DNA of 64,000 bases from CAYVHU01 sp964451415 (GTDB lineage Bacteria; Pseudomonadota; Alphaproteobacteria; Rhodospirillales; Magnetovibrionaceae): assembly GCA_964451415.1 (NCBI GenBank), contig CAYVHU010000015.1:6219-70218 (forward strand), given 5' to 3'. Positions 16,364 to 24,719 of the stretch are shown in pieces. Under the pieces are notes generated by a model, which was not told where the DNA came from, did no database searches, and worked only from the letters and a program-made list of their open reading frames with translations. A program made the position numbers and the translations under genes. Positions within the stretch are counted from its first letter, which is position 1. Every line of letters begins with the position of its first letter.

Positions 16364-18541
16364 ATGACACCGTACACATCGCGCCACGGCTTGAAAGTTG
16401 CGAGCATCCTTTATGAATTTGTAAACACCGAAGTCCTGCCCGGCACGGGCATTGACGCCGGAGCGTTCTGGAACGCCTTCGCACAAACCCTCAAGGACCT
16501 GGCCCCGCGCAACCGCGCCTTGGGGGAAGAACGCGACGTCATCCAGCGCAAAATTGATTCCTGGCATCAACGCCACGCGGGCGGTGCGTTCGATGCGGAC
16601 CTTTACCGGCAATTCCTGATGGACATCGAATACCTGCTGCCCGAAGGACCCGATTTTGAAATCGGCACCGCAAACGTGGATGCGGAAATCGCCCATCTTG
16701 CCGGTCCACAACTGGTGGTGCCGGTGATGAATGCGCGCTTCGCCCTCAACGCCGCCAACGCGCGCTGGGGCAGCCTGTTCGACGCCCTATACGGAACCGA
16801 CGTCATCGCCGAAACGGAGGACCGGGAGAAGGGCTCCGCCTACAACCCGAAGCGCGGCCAGGCGGTGTTCGCCTATGCGTCCGAATTTCTCGATCAGGCC
16901 GTCCCGCTGGAAGCGGGTCGTCACGCCGAGGTGGTGGACTATACCCTGAACACCAAAATCCTGAAGGCGACCCTCGGCGATGGACGCGAAGTCGGCCTGC
17001 AAAATCCGGATCAATTTGCCGGGTTCGTGCTAAACGCGCAAAACGCGCTGGACGTGGTGTTGCTCAGGAATCACGGCCTGCACGTGGAACTGCACTTCGA
17101 TCGCCGCCATCCCATCGGCGCGGCGCATCCGGCGGGCCTCAAGGACATCATGGTGGAAGCCGCGCTCAGCACCATTCAGGACTGCGAGGATTCCGTCGCC
17201 GCCGTCGATGCCCACGACAAGGTCGTTGCCTATCGCAACTGGCTGGGGCTGATGAAGGGCGATCTGTGCGAGACCTTCAAGAAGGACGGAAAGCCTCACA
17301 CCCGCACCCTTGCCGCCGATCGCACCTACACGCGTCCCGACGGCACGGCCCTGGAACTCCATGGCCGCAGCCTGCTTTTGGTGCGCAATGTCGGCCTTTC
17401 CATGATCACCGACGCCGTTCAAGATGAGACGGGCGCGGATATTCCCGAAGGGGTTCTCGATGCCTTCGTCACCGCCGCGTGCGCGCTGCACGATTTAAAA
17501 AAAGAGGCAGGCGCACTGCGCAATTCACGTACCACCAGCATCTACATCGTCAAGCCGAAGCTACACGGCCCACAAGAAGCCGCCTTCGTCGATGTCCTGT
17601 TTGGGCGCGTGGAAAAGGCTTTGAACCTGCCCGCCGACACGATCAAGGTCGGCATCATGGATGAAGAACGGCGTACCAGCGTCAACCTCAAGGAATGTAT
17701 CCGCGCGCTGAAGGACCGTGTCGCGTTCATCAACACCGGCTTTCTGGATCGCACCGGCGATGAAATCCATACCGACATGGAAGCCGGACCCGTGGTGCGC
17801 AAAGACGACATGAAATCTGAGCCGTGGATTGCCGCCTACGAGGATCAAAACGTCGATATCGGTCTGGCCTGCGGCTTTGCGGGCCGCGCGCAAATCGGCA
17901 AGGGGATGTGGGCAAAACCCGACCGGATGGCGGAAATGATGGCAACCAAGCAGGCCCACCCGCTGGCAGGCGCCAACACGGCGTGGGTGCCCTCGCCCAC
18001 CGCCGCCGTCCTGCATGCTTTGCATTACCACCAGATCGACGTCGCCAAATGCCAAAAGAAGCTGGCGACGCGGCCGCGTGCTTCTTTGGATGACCTTCTC
18101 ACACTGCCGCTATTGGGGAACAAAAAGCTTTCCGATACAGACATTCAAGACGAGCTTAACAACAACGCCCAGGGCATTTTGGGTTATGTGGTGCGCTGGA
18201 TCGACCAGGGTGTGGGGTGTTCCAAGGTGCCGGATATCCATGACGTCGGTTTGATGGAAGACCGCGCGACTTTACGCATTTCCAGCCAGCACATCGCCAA
18301 CTGGCTGCACCATGGCTTGTGTTCGCAGGCCCAGGTTCTGGAAACCTTGAAACGCATGGCTCGCGTGGTGGACCGCCAGAATGGCGACGACCCCGCATAC
18401 CATCCCATGGCAAATGATTTCGAAACCTCGCTCGCCTTTCAAGCCGCGTGCGATCTAATCTTCAAGGGACGCGCACAACCCAACGGCTATAGCGACCCGA
18501 TCCTGCACGCCGCCCGGCGCAAGGCCAAGGTGAAAGGGTGA
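16364..18541 (+). CDS. glcB: Malate synthase G
   Basis: A 725-residue enzyme condensing glyoxylate with acetyl-CoA to malate, the length expected for the monomeric G isoform. It starts at ATG 16364, where the typical RHGLKVASILYEFVNTEVLP begins. Conserved stretches include TIQDCEDSVAAVDA, SIYIVKPKLHGPQE, GIMDEERRTSVNLKE, NTGFLDRTGDEIHT and ANTAWVPSPTAAVLHALHYH. It is transcribed away from the glycolate oxidase operon, consuming its product glyoxylate. The roughly 100-base divergent region is the likely shared control point. Confidence 0.96.
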   Translation: MTPYTSRHGLKVASILYEFVNTEVLPGTGIDAGAFWNAFAQTLKDLAPRNRALGEERDVIQRKIDSWHQRHAGGAFDADLYRQFLMDIEYLLPEGPDFEIGTANVDAEIAHLAGPQLVVPVMNARFALNAANARWGSLFDALYGTDVIAETEDREKGSAYNPKRGQAVFAYASEFLDQAVPLEAGRHAEVVDYTLNTKILKATLGDGREVGLQNPDQFAGFVLNAQNALDVVLLRNHGLHVELHFDRRHPIGAAHPAGLKDIMVEAALSTIQDCEDSVAAVDAHDKVVAYRNWLGLMKGDLCETFKKDGKPHTRTLAADRTYTRPDGTALELHGRSLLLVRNVGLSMITDAVQDETGADIPEGVLDAFVTAACALHDLKKEAGALRNSRTTSIYIVKPKLHGPQEAAFVDVLFGRVEKALNLPADTIKVGIMDEERRTSVNLKECIRALKDRVAFINTGFLDRTGDEIHTDMEAGPVVRKDDMKSEPWIAAYEDQNVDIGLACGFAGRAQIGKGMWAKPDRMAEMMATKQAHPLAGANTAWVPSPTAAVLHALHYHQIDVAKCQKKLATRPRASLDDLLTLPLLGNKKLSDTDIQDELNNNAQGILGYVVRWIDQGVGCSKVPDIHDVGLMEDRATLRISSQHIANWLHHGLCSQAQVLETLKRMARVVDRQNGDDPAYHPMANDFETSLAFQAACDLIFKGRAQPNGYSDPILHAARRKAKVKG

Positions 18542-18604
18542 GGACGCCAGAAAGCATTTTGATCTTCCTGATTTCCACCGTTACGCGCCGCACGGTTTTG
18601 CCGC

Positions 18605-18853
18605 TCACGTACCTTCGCGCAAGGAACGGGAACGCTTTTCAAACTCATCCACGTCAATTTCGCCACGGGCGAAACGCTGTTTCAGTGTGTTTTGAGCATC
18701 TTGATCGAGATTCCGCCGGGACGTGCCGCCAAGCCAACGCACGACCAGCACGATCAGGCCGACAAACAAAACAACCCAGAAAATCATCATCAACGCACCA
18801 AACCCCATGCCGAAACCCATGCCGCTCCATCCTTCCATCATACCGTAATCCAT
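18605..18853 (-). CDS. Small SHOCT-domain membrane protein
   Basis: An 82-residue protein. A Gly/Met-rich N-terminus (MDYGMMEGWSGMGFG) leads into one transmembrane helix (MMIFWVVLFVGLIVLVVRWL). The C-terminal SHOCT motif follows (LKQRFARGEIDVDEFEKR). SHOCT domains are short oligomerisation modules found at protein ends; no enzymatic role is known. It converges with glcB. Confidence 0.8.
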   Translation of the reverse strand: MDYGMMEGWSGMGFGMGFGALMMIFWVVLFVGLIVLVVRWLGGTSRRNLDQDAQNTLKQRFARGEIDVDEFEKRSRSLREGT

Positions 18854-19001
18854 AACGTTTCTCCGATCTTGAGTGTCTCGTGAGAGCATCTCACAAGCCC
18901 CATTCAACCCCCCTTCGATTGCGCCAGGATGTCTGGAAAAGCCGGATTTGTAACGAAATGTTGCAGCCGTTCGCGACGTCACATTTCGTTACCATTTCGA
19001 C

Positions 19002-19304
19002 TCAGGCATAGATGTTCATGTACTTCATGCAAATCACGCGCAAGCAGGACGAAATATTCTTGTCATTCGCCACAAGGCATTGATCGTGAATGCGCACGAT
19101 CAACTGCGGCAACGTCAGTTCCATACGTGCCGACATGTCTTCCAACACGGTCCAGAACACACCTTCCAAACTGACCGTCGTGCTGTGGCCATGGATTCGG
19201 AACCCCCGTTTTTCCGGTTGAAAATCGCGAACCTGATCGGTGGTGCAGGCGTCGAACATATGGCCGAGAAAGTCGTTCGGTTCGATTTCAATGTAAATGG
19301 ACAT
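19002..19304 (-). CDS. Ribbon-helix-helix domain regulator
   Basis: A 100-residue protein whose second half carries the ribbon-helix-helix pattern (KRGFRIHGHSTTVSLEGVFW, then MELTLPQLIVRIHDQC) of the RHH_4 type frequent in Rhodospirillales. The start at 19304 follows GGGAGG at proper spacing; upstream codons are ignored. It is transcribed away from the sulfur operon across about 210 bases and is the obvious candidate to regulate it, though no operator is clearly visible. Confidence 0.75.
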   Translation of the reverse strand: MSIYIEIEPNDFLGHMFDACTTDQVRDFQPEKRGFRIHGHSTTVSLEGVFWTVLEDMSARMELTLPQLIVRIHDQCLVANDKNISSCLRVICMKYMNIYA

Positions 19305-19515
19305 TTTTCCTCCCCCTTCCCTTGGAGGGGAAAAGTACATGATTTTCAAGCCGTTGTCCGGATACCCACAACATAATAATTCATTTCCGGCATCGGTTTC
19401 CAATAATTACTACCACTGCCGTTTTAAAGCGCTCTAACCTTCATGGACACGGCGCTGGGGGCGTCGCAAAAAAATCAATACAAAATTCGTCACAACTCGT
19501 TATCGGGAGGATCTC

Positions 19516-20013
19516 TTGGGCACGGACTTTTTCAAAAAAACCCTCGACCCCATCATCGCCCTAACGGTGATTGCGGTTCTGGATATTTTTCTGTTCTTGC
19601 TGGTGGGCGCGTGGACCGTCGGTGGCGGCGAAACCATGATGACCGGCCTCATCGCCAAGGTGTTCATGGGCGACGAACTGAAACGCCTGCCGTTTTGGAA
19701 CCTCGTGTTCCAGCCGGACGCAACCTATTGGAAAATTTATATCAGCCTCGGCATGCTGTTCGGTTCGTTCGTCAGCGCCAAGCTGAGCAAGGAATTCTAT
19801 TTTCGGTTTCCGCGCCGTTTGTCGGAATGGACGATGATCACCATCGGCGGCCTGCTAATGGGCGTCGGCATTCGTCTGGCGTTCGTATGCAACGTTTCGA
19901 CCTTTTTCGGTCTCACCCCGGAAATGAACATGGGCGGCTACCTTGCCGTCAGCGGCATCATCGCCGGGGCCTGGGTGGGCTCGATGATCTACAAGAAAGT
20001 TTTGGAGGGTTAA
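19516..20013 (+). CDS. YeeE/YedE-type sulfur transporter, N-terminal half (PmpA-like)
   Basis: A 165-residue membrane protein with about four hydrophobic segments. It matches half of the Sulf_transp (YeeE/YedE) family, which imports thiosulfate or related sulfur. The conserved membrane Cys lies in GVGIRLAFVCNVSTFFG. The start is TTG at 19516, six bases after a strong GGGAGG; no ATG is as well placed. It is followed three bases later by the second half. Such split pairs (PmpA/PmpB) are known. Confidence 0.85.
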   Translation: MGTDFFKKTLDPIIALTVIAVLDIFLFLLVGAWTVGGGETMMTGLIAKVFMGDELKRLPFWNLVFQPDATYWKIYISLGMLFGSFVSAKLSKEFYFRFPRRLSEWTMITIGGLLMGVGIRLAFVCNVSTFFGLTPEMNMGGYLAVSGIIAGAWVGSMIYKKVLEG

Positions 20014-20016
20014 GCC

Positions 20017-20682
20017 ATGTTGTCCCCCATCGGAGGAGACCTGATCGCGTTTATTTTCGGCTCGACGGTCGGCCTGTTGATGCAGCGTTCGCGCTTTTGC
20101 AACACCGCCGCGTTACGCGACGCCATCTTGTTCAAATCCTACCGCAACACCAAGGCGATGCTGGTTGCGATGATGATCCTGACCTTCGGCTTCACCTTGT
20201 TCATGACCATCGGCCAAGGACGCCCCATGAACTTCGACGTCGGCTTCAACACCTTCGCCGGGTTGTTTCTGTTCGGCATCGGCATGGTCCTGGCCGGCGC
20301 GTGCACGGTTTCGACCTGGGTCAAGACCGGCGAAGGCAACGTCGGCGCGGCATGGGCCTTGTTGTTCACCTTTATCGGCATGTTCTTGTTCTCGCTGGTG
20401 TGGTCGGTGAACTACTGGCCCCCCGCCCCCGCCAGCATGACCAACGACCCGAACCTGCAGGCGCTGCAATTGGGGTTCTCAAACGCCGCCACGCTGCAAG
20501 AAAAATTCGGCATCCCGGCAATCGTCTTCGGCATGGTGCAGATCGGGGTTTTGCTCCTCATTTATCGCGCCATCCTGCGCAAGGAAGAAGCCCAGGCCCT
20601 GCACCACAAACAGATCGAGCAAAGCCACAAACAGCCAAAGCCCATTTCCGCCGCATCGGAACAAACCGACGCCGCCGAGTAA
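20017..20682 (+). CDS. YeeE/YedE-type sulfur transporter, C-terminal half (PmpB-like)
   Basis: A 221-residue multi-pass protein with the two family Cys motifs QRSRFCNTAALRD and GIGMVLAGACTVSTWVKTGEG, which line the sulfur path in YeeE. Five or six helices are visible. A charged cytosolic tail with KQIEQSHKQPKP closes the protein. It lies directly after the PmpA-like gene and just before a TusA-like carrier, matching the usual YeeE-YeeD order in which imported sulfur is handed to a TusA fold. Confidence 0.87.
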   Translation: MLSPIGGDLIAFIFGSTVGLLMQRSRFCNTAALRDAILFKSYRNTKAMLVAMMILTFGFTLFMTIGQGRPMNFDVGFNTFAGLFLFGIGMVLAGACTVSTWVKTGEGNVGAAWALLFTFIGMFLFSLVWSVNYWPPAPASMTNDPNLQALQLGFSNAATLQEKFGIPAIVFGMVQIGVLLLIYRAILRKEEAQALHHKQIEQSHKQPKPISAASEQTDAAE

Positions 20683-20715
20683 CCTTTTACGACACCCCTT
20701 ATCGTGGAGAAACCC

Positions 20716-21021
20716 ATGGGATTGTTCAGCAGAAAGAAGGCCAAGGAAAAAACGACCGACGCACATGAAGTCACACTCAGCGACGGAACCGTCGTCACCG
20801 TCACGATCAGCGTGGATTGCCTCGGTGACAGTTGCCCGCGCCCGCAGTTGATGACCAAGAAGGCGGTGCGCGAAATCGATGTCGGCCATGTGGTCGAAGT
20901 CATGATCGACAACCCGTCATCCGTCGAGGCCCTGCCGCCCATGTGCGACGACCTGGGCGTGACGCACCTTGAAACCATCAAAAATCCACGCTGCTGGAAA
21001 GTCTACCTGCGCAAGGATTGA
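20716..21021 (+). CDS. TusA/SirA-like sulfur carrier
   Basis: A 101-residue protein. After a basic N-terminal extension (GLFSRKKAKEK) comes the TusA fold with the active-site motif DCLGDSCPRPQLMTKKAV (CPxP) and IDNPSSVEALPPMC. The catalytic Cys carries persulfide sulfur. ATG 20716 follows GGAGA. It probably accepts sulfur from the YeeE-like transporter and feeds the rhodanese and DsrE-like proteins downstream. Confidence 0.88.
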   Translation: MGLFSRKKAKEKTTDAHEVTLSDGTVVTVTISVDCLGDSCPRPQLMTKKAVREIDVGHVVEVMIDNPSSVEALPPMCDDLGVTHLETIKNPRCWKVYLRKD

Positions 21022-21031
21022 GGAGACGGCC

Positions 21032-21235
21032 ATGGCAAAGATCATCATGGATATTTACGCCCTCATGGCGCTGGTCATCACGCTCGCAGGATTGGCGTGG
21101 ATGCTGATTGCACCGCCCCAAAGCCTGCGCGCCGACAGAGACGGCGTCGCGTACTTCACGCCTTCGGTCATCCAGCCGGAAACCGGGAAAGACGTCAGCG
21201 TCAACGATCTGATCAAGAATTATCGCGGCGATTGA
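21032..21235 (+). CDS. Small membrane protein of the sulfur operon, 67 residues
   Basis: One N-terminal transmembrane helix (DIYALMALVITLAGLAWMLI) is followed by a soluble 40-residue tail (VAYFTPSVIQPETGKDVSVN). The Shine-Dalgarno GAGGAGA lies just ahead of ATG 21032. I do not recognise a family. Tight spacing on both sides places it in the sulfur operon, perhaps as a subunit of a membrane redox or transport complex. Confidence 0.7.
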   Translation: MAKIIMDIYALMALVITLAGLAWMLIAPPQSLRADRDGVAYFTPSVIQPETGKDVSVNDLIKNYRGD

Positions 21236-21246
21236 AGGAGCAAAAA

Positions 21247-21333
21247 ATGGATTTGGAAACGATTGCACAAGGCCTTTTGTTCGTGCTCGCGTTCGCCATG
21301 ATGTACATCGCTTTTCTCAAGGACACGTTATGA
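21247..21333 (+). CDS. 28-residue single-helix membrane peptide
   Basis: A tiny frame (MDLETIAQGLLFVLAFAMMY and IAFLKDTL) that is almost wholly one transmembrane helix. GAAGGAG precedes the start, and the gene fills the gap between its neighbours exactly. Such peptides often stabilise membrane complexes. It would be missed by default length cut-offs; the support is spacing, ribosome site and hydrophobic pattern. Confidence 0.6.
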   Translation: MDLETIAQGLLFVLAFAMMYIAFLKDTL

Positions 21334-21348
21334 GCGGAGACCCGAACC

Positions 21349-21621
21349 ATGGTTAGAACCAACATCGTGTTTTGCTGCGGATTGGTATTGGCCTCACTGG
21401 CGATTGCCTGGCTGGCCTTCCCCTACGCGGCCATGTCCCCGCAAGAGGTCGCCTTCGCCGAGACGCCGCAGCCAGCGGAAAATCTGCCGCCGGTCAACGT
21501 CGGCGGAGGCTTTGGTAAAGTGTCGGTCTCAAAGTTGATGGACTATTACATCGAAAACCCGCCGGCGCCGCCCGAACCCGGCGTACTTGCGGCGCCGAAA
21601 ATCCACATGGGGGGGTGCTGA
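21349..21621 (+). CDS. Secreted or anchored 90-residue protein ending in HMGGC
   Basis: An N-terminal hydrophobic stretch (IVFCCGLVLASLAIAWLAF) acts as signal or anchor, followed by a Pro-rich periplasmic part. The last residues are APKIHMGGC, a C-terminal Cys with a nearby His. A terminal Gly-Gly-Cys tail is reminiscent of sulfur carriers with a mobile C-terminal Cys such as SoxY (GGCGG) or DsrC, but the protein is otherwise unlike them. Family unknown. The next gene begins almost at its stop codon. Confidence 0.65.
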   Translation: MVRTNIVFCCGLVLASLAIAWLAFPYAAMSPQEVAFAETPQPAENLPPVNVGGGFGKVSVSKLMDYYIENPPAPPEPGVLAAPKIHMGGC

Positions 21622-21622
21622 G

Positions 21623-22195
21623 GTGAGGCCGCGGCCATCCTTGAAACGTCTAGCGTGGGGACTTGTCCTTGCGGCGGCGAGCGTCGCCACCACGGCCATG
21701 GCCGGCGGGATCGAACGCCTTGATCGTTTGCCCGCGGCACCTTCAGCAAAAACAAAGGTCATTACGGTCGATCTGCGCGATGAAACGGCCTGCGAACGCG
21801 CCTCTCTGCCCGGGGCCAGGTGCCTCCCGGCTTCGTCCCTCTTTGATGAAACAACCCGTCCGCTGCCATTTTTAGCCCTGCGCTGGCTGCTGGGGACGAT
21901 CGGTCTAACGGGCCGCGAAAGCGTCGTCTTGTACGCCGATCATAAAAACGCAGCCTGGGCCGCCGCCGGGCTGCTGTATCTGGCGGGACAGAAAAACGTC
22001 GCGGTCTTGGATGGCAGCGCCGTGAGCCTGAAGGAGCCGGGACAGCCGCGCAGCTTTAGCCGAGAGGCCGTATACACCGCCCCCATGCGCGACACCTTGA
22101 TCCGTCTTGGAAATTCCCAACAAACGCTGGGGGCGCAATTGGCGGCGTTTGCGCGCGGCAATGTTAAAGCCATCACCATCGCGCGCCCGAATTGA
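21623..22195 (+). CDS. Secreted rhodanese-like protein lacking the active-site Cys
   Basis: A 190-residue protein from GTG 21623, with a signal peptide (LAWGLVLAAASVATTAMAGG). A rhodanese-like fold follows: VITVDLRDETACERASLPGA at the front and SVVLYADHKNAAWAAAGLLY where the active loop should be. The expected loop Cys is replaced (YADHKN), so sulfurtransfer by the usual mechanism is unlikely. It may bind sulfur anions or scaffold partners. It starts one base after the preceding stop. Confidence 0.7.
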   Translation: MRPRPSLKRLAWGLVLAAASVATTAMAGGIERLDRLPAAPSAKTKVITVDLRDETACERASLPGARCLPASSLFDETTRPLPFLALRWLLGTIGLTGRESVVLYADHKNAAWAAAGLLYLAGQKNVAVLDGSAVSLKEPGQPRSFSREAVYTAPMRDTLIRLGNSQQTLGAQLAAFARGNVKAITIARPN

Positions 22196-22224
22196 ACTGA
22201 TTTGCGAAGGAAGACACAACCGAT

Positions 22225-22515
22225 ATGGACGTATTGCTACACATCACCGCCGCCCAGGCCGCTCCCATTGCGGGGGCGCTTGGCCGCGCCTTCAGCGCGC
22301 AGGGCGCGACATGGGCCTGTTTTCTCACCAACGACGGCGTCAAGGTTCTGGACGATGAAGCCTTCAACGCCGCGCGGACGGGGGCCATGCGGGTCGCGGT
22401 GTGTGAAAAGTCCTGGGATATCCACATGGCGGGGCGCGACTGCCCGGTGGAACGCGGCTCACAAACGGTGAACTCGGGACTCATGGCCGAGGCCGCGCGG
22501 GTCGTCAGCCTGTAG
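22225..22515 (+). CDS. DsrE/TusD-like protein A
   Basis: A 96-residue cytosolic alpha/beta protein with the DsrE-family layout: beta strand MDVLLHITA, ATWACFLTNDGVKVL, and a Cys-bearing region VAVCEKSWD/GRDCPVERGSQ, ending RVVSL. DsrE-fold proteins exchange persulfide sulfur with TusA. It is the first of three small tandem genes with matching C-termini. Confidence 0.68.
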   Translation: MDVLLHITAAQAAPIAGALGRAFSAQGATWACFLTNDGVKVLDDEAFNAARTGAMRVAVCEKSWDIHMAGRDCPVERGSQTVNSGLMAEAARVVSL

Positions 22516-22523
22516 GAGGGGAA

Positions 22524-22802
22524 ATGAATACAAAACACATTCTCGTACTGGCACGACGCGATCACACCGAAGCCATGCGCGTGGCTGCGGGCCTGACCAT
22601 TTGCGGCCACGAAATCCGGCTGGTGTTCATGCGCGAAGCGGTGGCCGATACCGAGGCCAACGCCGAACAGGCGGAGTTGTTGGAGCTTTGCGACATCGAA
22701 CCCGAAACCACGCTCAAGGAAATGGCCGACGACGTTCCGTTTTTAAACACCGAAACGCTAGGCCGGGCGATCGCCGATGCCGCGTTGGTCGTAAACCTTT
22801 GA
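22524..22802 (+). CDS. DsrE-like protein B
   Basis: A 92-residue protein. It has the opening HILVLARRDHTEAMRVAAGL, then GHEIRLVFMREAV, a Cys in LLELCDIEPE, and the end VVNL. It looks like a DsrE/DsrF relative handling sulfur, 8 bases after gene A. The family assignment rests on fold-like pattern and context, not on a diagnostic motif. Confidence 0.6.
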   Translation: MNTKHILVLARRDHTEAMRVAAGLTICGHEIRLVFMREAVADTEANAEQAELLELCDIEPETTLKEMADDVPFLNTETLGRAIADAALVVNL

Positions 22803-22829
22803 ATCAACATCGAAATAAAAACAAAGCTC

Positions 22830-23018
22830 ATGATTATTCTTGAATTGAAAACAGGCCTGTTTCCCGACGCCGAAAGCGTAACCGCCGCCGTGCAATCTCT
22901 CAATGGCACACACACGGTGGAACGCCTGGACGTCACAGGTCTGACACAAGACGACAAAGAAGGCTGGGCAAGGGTGGCAACCGCCATTTTAACGGCCGAA
23001 CTGGTCGTAACGCTTTAG
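22830..23018 (+). CDS. Small DsrH/TusB-like protein C
   Basis: A 62-residue protein (LELKTGLFPDAESVTAAVQS, ending ELVVTL) with no Cys. Its C-terminus matches those of the two preceding genes, so it may be the third subunit of a DsrEFH-like set, although DsrH usually has a conserved Cys that is absent here. A remote paralogue is the alternative reading. Confidence 0.5.
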   Translation: MIILELKTGLFPDAESVTAAVQSLNGTHTVERLDVTGLTQDDKEGWARVATAILTAELVVTL

Positions 23019-23067
23019 CGGAACCATCCGCGAAAGCAATCTGGGGTCGAAAAAGGGAGGACCTGTA

Positions 23068-24021
23068 ATGACAAAAGCATTATGTAACATCAAAACGTGG
23101 ATAGGCGTCGTCGTGATCGCGGTGGCGTTCAGTGTGGTCGGAACGCAGGCGTTTGCAGCCCAACCGCTGGTAGACGTGAATTGGGTCAAGGCCAACGCCG
23201 GCAAGCCCGGCGTCGTCATCATTGACGCCCGCGGGAAAACCGCTTATTTGCGCGGCCATATTCCGGGTGCGCTCAACACCAACTACGGCAAGGACGGCTG
23301 GCGCGTCAAGAAAGACGGCGTTCCGGGCATGTTTCCCGCCAATCCCGCGAAATTGATCAAACTCATCGGCAATCTGGGTGTCGACGACGCCACCCACGTC
23401 GTTCTGGTAGCGCCGGGAAACAACGCGTCCGACATGGGGATCGCGACGCGCATGTACTGGACCTTCAAGGTTCTGGGCCATGACAACCTGTCGATCCTCA
23501 ACGGCGGCATGAAAGCGTACTTGGCAGCCGTGGACAAGAAAGGAAAACCCACCAATCCACTGCAAAAAGGTGTCGTCAAAGTCAGCCCCAAGGTCTTCAA
23601 GGCATCGTTGCGCAAGGATATGCTGATCAACGCGACCGATGTCAAAGCCGCCATGAACAAGGGCGAACCCTTGGTCGATAACCGTACTTCGGACCAATAT
23701 CTCGGCGTCAACCGCCATCCGAAAGCCAAAGCCTACGGCACCATTCCGGGCGCCATCAATCTGCCGGAAAACTGGGTGACCAAAAACAACGGCGGTGTCT
23801 TTCGCGGTAAAAAATCGCTGGAAAAACTGTATGCCATCGCCAAGGTTCCGACCAGCGGCGCGCAGATCAATTTCTGCAACACCGGGCACTGGGCTTCCAT
23901 CGGCTGGTTCGCGTCATCTGAAATCCTGGGCAACAAGAACGCCCAGATGTACGATGGATCCATGTTGGACTGGACCTACAAAGGTCTGAAGACGCAAATC
24001 AAAATCAACGCCAACTCTTAA
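23068..24021 (+). CDS. Periplasmic thiosulfate sulfurtransferase, tandem rhodanese
   Basis: A 317-residue secreted enzyme. The signal peptide ends around VVGTQAFAAQP. Two rhodanese domains follow. The first has DARGKTAYLRGHIPGALNT but lacks a loop Cys (VAPGNNASDMG). The second has VDNRTSDQYLG, GTIPGAINLP and the active loop FCNTGHWAS with Cys270. It transfers sulfane sulfur from thiosulfate to an acceptor in the periplasm. GGGAGG lies ahead of the start. It follows the DsrE-like genes and precedes a cytochrome, linking sulfur transfer with electron transfer. Confidence 0.88.
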   Translation: MTKALCNIKTWIGVVVIAVAFSVVGTQAFAAQPLVDVNWVKANAGKPGVVIIDARGKTAYLRGHIPGALNTNYGKDGWRVKKDGVPGMFPANPAKLIKLIGNLGVDDATHVVLVAPGNNASDMGIATRMYWTFKVLGHDNLSILNGGMKAYLAAVDKKGKPTNPLQKGVVKVSPKVFKASLRKDMLINATDVKAAMNKGEPLVDNRTSDQYLGVNRHPKAKAYGTIPGAINLPENWVTKNNGGVFRGKKSLEKLYAIAKVPTSGAQINFCNTGHWASIGWFASSEILGNKNAQMYDGSMLDWTYKGLKTQIKINANS

Positions 24022-24038
24022 ATCCCATGGGGTGAAGT

Positions 24039-24719
24039 ATGGCGCTTACGCGCCTTATCCATATTGTCCACTCAACGCAGAGCGCGGTGCAAATTTGCAT
24101 CGCGCTCGTCGTTGTGGGGATGGCGCTTACGCCTGCGCCGCTACGCGCCGCCGACGCCCCAAACGAACGCCAACTGGCGGCGGAACTGCGTATTGTGCGC
24201 GCCGACGTGATGCGGCTCGACACACGGACCTTGCCACCGCTCCACCGCCAAGGTCTGCGCCAGCGCATCGCAGGCGCGCTCGGCGTGCTGCCGTGGCTGC
24301 TGCGCCTGGGTTCGGATAAAAAGGGCGCGGACGCCGTACGCGTCTGGCAGGAAAAACCCCTGGACACCGCGGCGAAACGTGCGCGTCTTGTGGCCCTGCT
24401 CACGCGCCTCGGCACCGCGCACCGCATCGATGTCGCCTATTTCAAGGCCCTGCCCGACACTTCCGCCGCGCGCAACGAAGCACGCGCCATTCACAACACC
24501 TATTGCGCGTCGTGCCATGATGGTGCGGGAAACGGCGATCCGGGTCTTGCACGGCCTGCACGCGATCTGTTCACCATGGCGCACAGCGTCGATGCAAGCA
24601 CATCCCTAGCGCGCCTCATCAATGGCATCAAAGGCGACGCCGCGATCCGCTTTGGCAACCCCCTGAGCGATGCCCGTCTCGCGGCGCTGTGGCGCTACTA
24701 TCGCACGGGGCCACGGTAA
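24039..24719 (+). CDS. Monoheme c-type cytochrome with long N-terminal domain
   Basis: A 226-residue secreted protein with a signal segment (IALVVVGMALTPAPLRAADA), about 100 residues of helical sequence without heme motif, then a cytochrome c domain with CASCHDGAGNGDPG and a later Met-containing segment (LFTMAHSVD). It closes the sulfur operon and may take electrons from sulfur oxidation. Its 3' end overlaps uxuA on the other strand by 22 bases. Confidence 0.78.
   Translation: MALTRLIHIVHSTQSAVQICIALVVVGMALTPAPLRAADAPNERQLAAELRIVRADVMRLDTRTLPPLHRQGLRQRIAGALGVLPWLLRLGSDKKGADAVRVWQEKPLDTAAKRARLVALLTRLGTAHRIDVAYFKALPDTSAARNEARAIHNTYCASCHDGAGNGDPGLARPARDLFTMAHSVDASTSLARLINGIKGDAAIRFGNPLSDARLAALWRYYRTGPR

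Noticed and set aside
19443..20768. Long frame overlapping both halves of the sulfur transporter
   Set aside because: The translation is Arg/His-rich with no membrane helices, while the other frames give clear YeeE/YedE halves.
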